Assembly: GCA_025359705.1 (NCBI GenBank)
Contig: JANYFS010000217.1
Location: forward strand, 1-5,231
Length of the DNA stretch: 5,231 bases
DNA from: Deinococcales bacterium
GTDB taxonomy: Bacteria > Deinococcota > Deinococci > Deinococcales > Deinococcaceae
Reading direction: 5' to 3'
Position 1 is the stretch's first letter. Each line of letters begins with the position of its first letter. The translations under genes were made by a program, and so were the position numbers. The notes under the pieces are model-generated. The model was given only the letters and a program-made list of their open reading frames with translations, searched no databases and was not told the DNA's origin. Shown here piece by piece: positions 4,985-5,231 of the stretch.

Positions 4985-5017
4985 CCTTTGGTGATTCGTA
5001 TTCGTTATTTGTTAAAG
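4985..5017 (-). repeat. Type 2 intergenic repeat, upstream of dprA
   Basis: On the minus strand this reads CTTTAACAAATAACGAATA followed by CGAATCACCAAAGG. The 13-mer CGAATCACCAAAG is identical to 1497-1509 before acpP. It runs straight into the dprA ribosome-binding site, so the repeat itself supplies AAAGG of that site. No type 1 unit is seen next to it. Confidence 0.65.
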
Positions 5018-5025
5018 ATGGTTAA

Positions 5026-5031
5026 GGTCAA
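5026..5031 (-). promoter_or_regulatory. Possible -35 box for dprA
   Basis: The minus strand reads TTGACC, five of six against TTGACA, 47 bases before the dprA start. The -10 position 16-18 bases further on falls in the type 2 repeat (AATAAC/ATAACG/TAACGA), which is a poor match to TATAAT. The repeat may have replaced or altered the -10 region. Low confidence. Confidence 0.25.
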
Positions 5032-5100
5032 GACAGCGCGGCGACTTCCCCTCAATTCTTCCCAAATAGTACATTTGGCGGATTCGCTCACCCCCCATTG

Positions 5101-5111
5101 TGCTATATTAT
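5101..5111 (+). promoter_or_regulatory. Extended -10 promoter of ssrA
   Basis: TGCTATATTAT contains a TGn extension followed by TATATT (5104-5109), overlapping an alternative TATTAT (5106-5111). Transcription would start near 5117-5119, giving a short leader that RNase P would remove before the mature 5' end at about 5126. The -35 region is weak (TTCGCT at 5083-5088 is 17 bases from TATTAT), which is usual for extended -10 promoters. Confidence 0.6.
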
Positions 5112-5125
5112 TAAGGCATGACTTT

Positions 5126-5231
5126 GGGGGCGCAATGGTCTCGACATGGGTTCACAAAGGCGCTGCGGCGAGCTGAGGATGGTGGTTGGCCTCATTAATA
5201 ATCCACCAAGCCACTTAACTGGCAAAACTAC
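5126..5231 (+). ncRNA. ssrA: tmRNA (transfer-messenger RNA), 5' part, cut by the window end
   Basis: tmRNA enters stalled ribosomes as an alanyl-tRNA mimic with SmpB, then encodes a degradation tag. The mature 5' end GGGGGCGCAATGGTCTCGAC matches the conserved tmRNA acceptor and D-like region; Thermus reads GGGGGTGAAACGGTCTCGAC, from memory. Downstream, GTTGGCCTCATTAATAA, AAGCCACTTAACTGGC closely follow the Deinococcus tmRNA region leading to the resume codon. By that alignment the resume codon is GGC at 5221-5223, so the tag would begin Gly-Lys-Thr-Thr, where Deinococcus has Gly-Asn-Gln. The rest of the tag, the pseudoknots and the 3' tRNA-like half lie outside the window. It is divergent from dprA. 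Confidence 0.9.

Noticed and set aside
4949..5176. 75-codon + strand frame across the dprA start and the tmRNA 5' end
   Set aside because: It crosses the dprA ribosome site, the ssrA promoter and mature tmRNA bases, and no protein family is evident.

Overview
The window carries the end of a bacterial type II fatty-acid-synthesis cluster on the + strand (fabD C-terminus, fabG, acpP, fabF). It is followed by two minus-strand genes, a small single-span membrane protein and the DNA-processing protein DprA, and then by the 5' end of a + strand tmRNA gene (ssrA) cut by the window edge. The tmRNA start (GGGGGCG..TGGTCTCGAC) and its tag region (CACTTAACTGGC) resemble, from memory, Deinococcus and Thermus tmRNAs. 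The AcpP sequence also looks Deinococcus-like. I infer a member of Deinococcota, perhaps Meiothermus- or Deinococcus-related, but the genus is not settled by this sequence.

Layout: fabD (partial) 2-424; a 259-bp gap with repeats and a palindrome; fabG 684-1418; a 179-bp gap with repeats and a candidate promoter; acpP 1598-1831 with a good rho-independent terminator at 1848-1888; an inverted copy of the repeats; fabF 2038-3270; a bidirectional terminator-like hairpin; a membrane protein of unknown function 3345-3827 (-); dprA 3899-4978 (-); a divergent promoter region; ssrA from 5126. FabD loads malonyl onto AcpP, FabF condenses it with the growing chain, and FabG reduces the resulting 3-ketoacyl-ACP. 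DprA acts in natural transformation by loading RecA on incoming single strands. tmRNA rescues stalled ribosomes.

Two things stand out beyond the genes. First, the hexamer CTCGAG occurs 33 times in 5.2 kb, where one or two are expected. It appears in all genes, in all three reading phases and between genes, like a highly iterated palindrome (compare HIP1 of cyanobacteria). Second, the intergenic gaps are built from a dispersed two-part repeat. A 'type 1' unit (GAGGGTAAGAGCGTA ... AAAAAGAT) sits on the stop codons of fabD, fabG and fabF, with a shorter match at dprA. A 'type 2' unit of short ACGAA/ACGGA-rich repeats sits just before the ribosome-binding sites of fabG, acpP and dprA. The whole composite is inverted between acpP and fabF. 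In the fabD-fabG gap the two halves are separated by an extra GC-richer segment with a perfect 16-bp palindrome.
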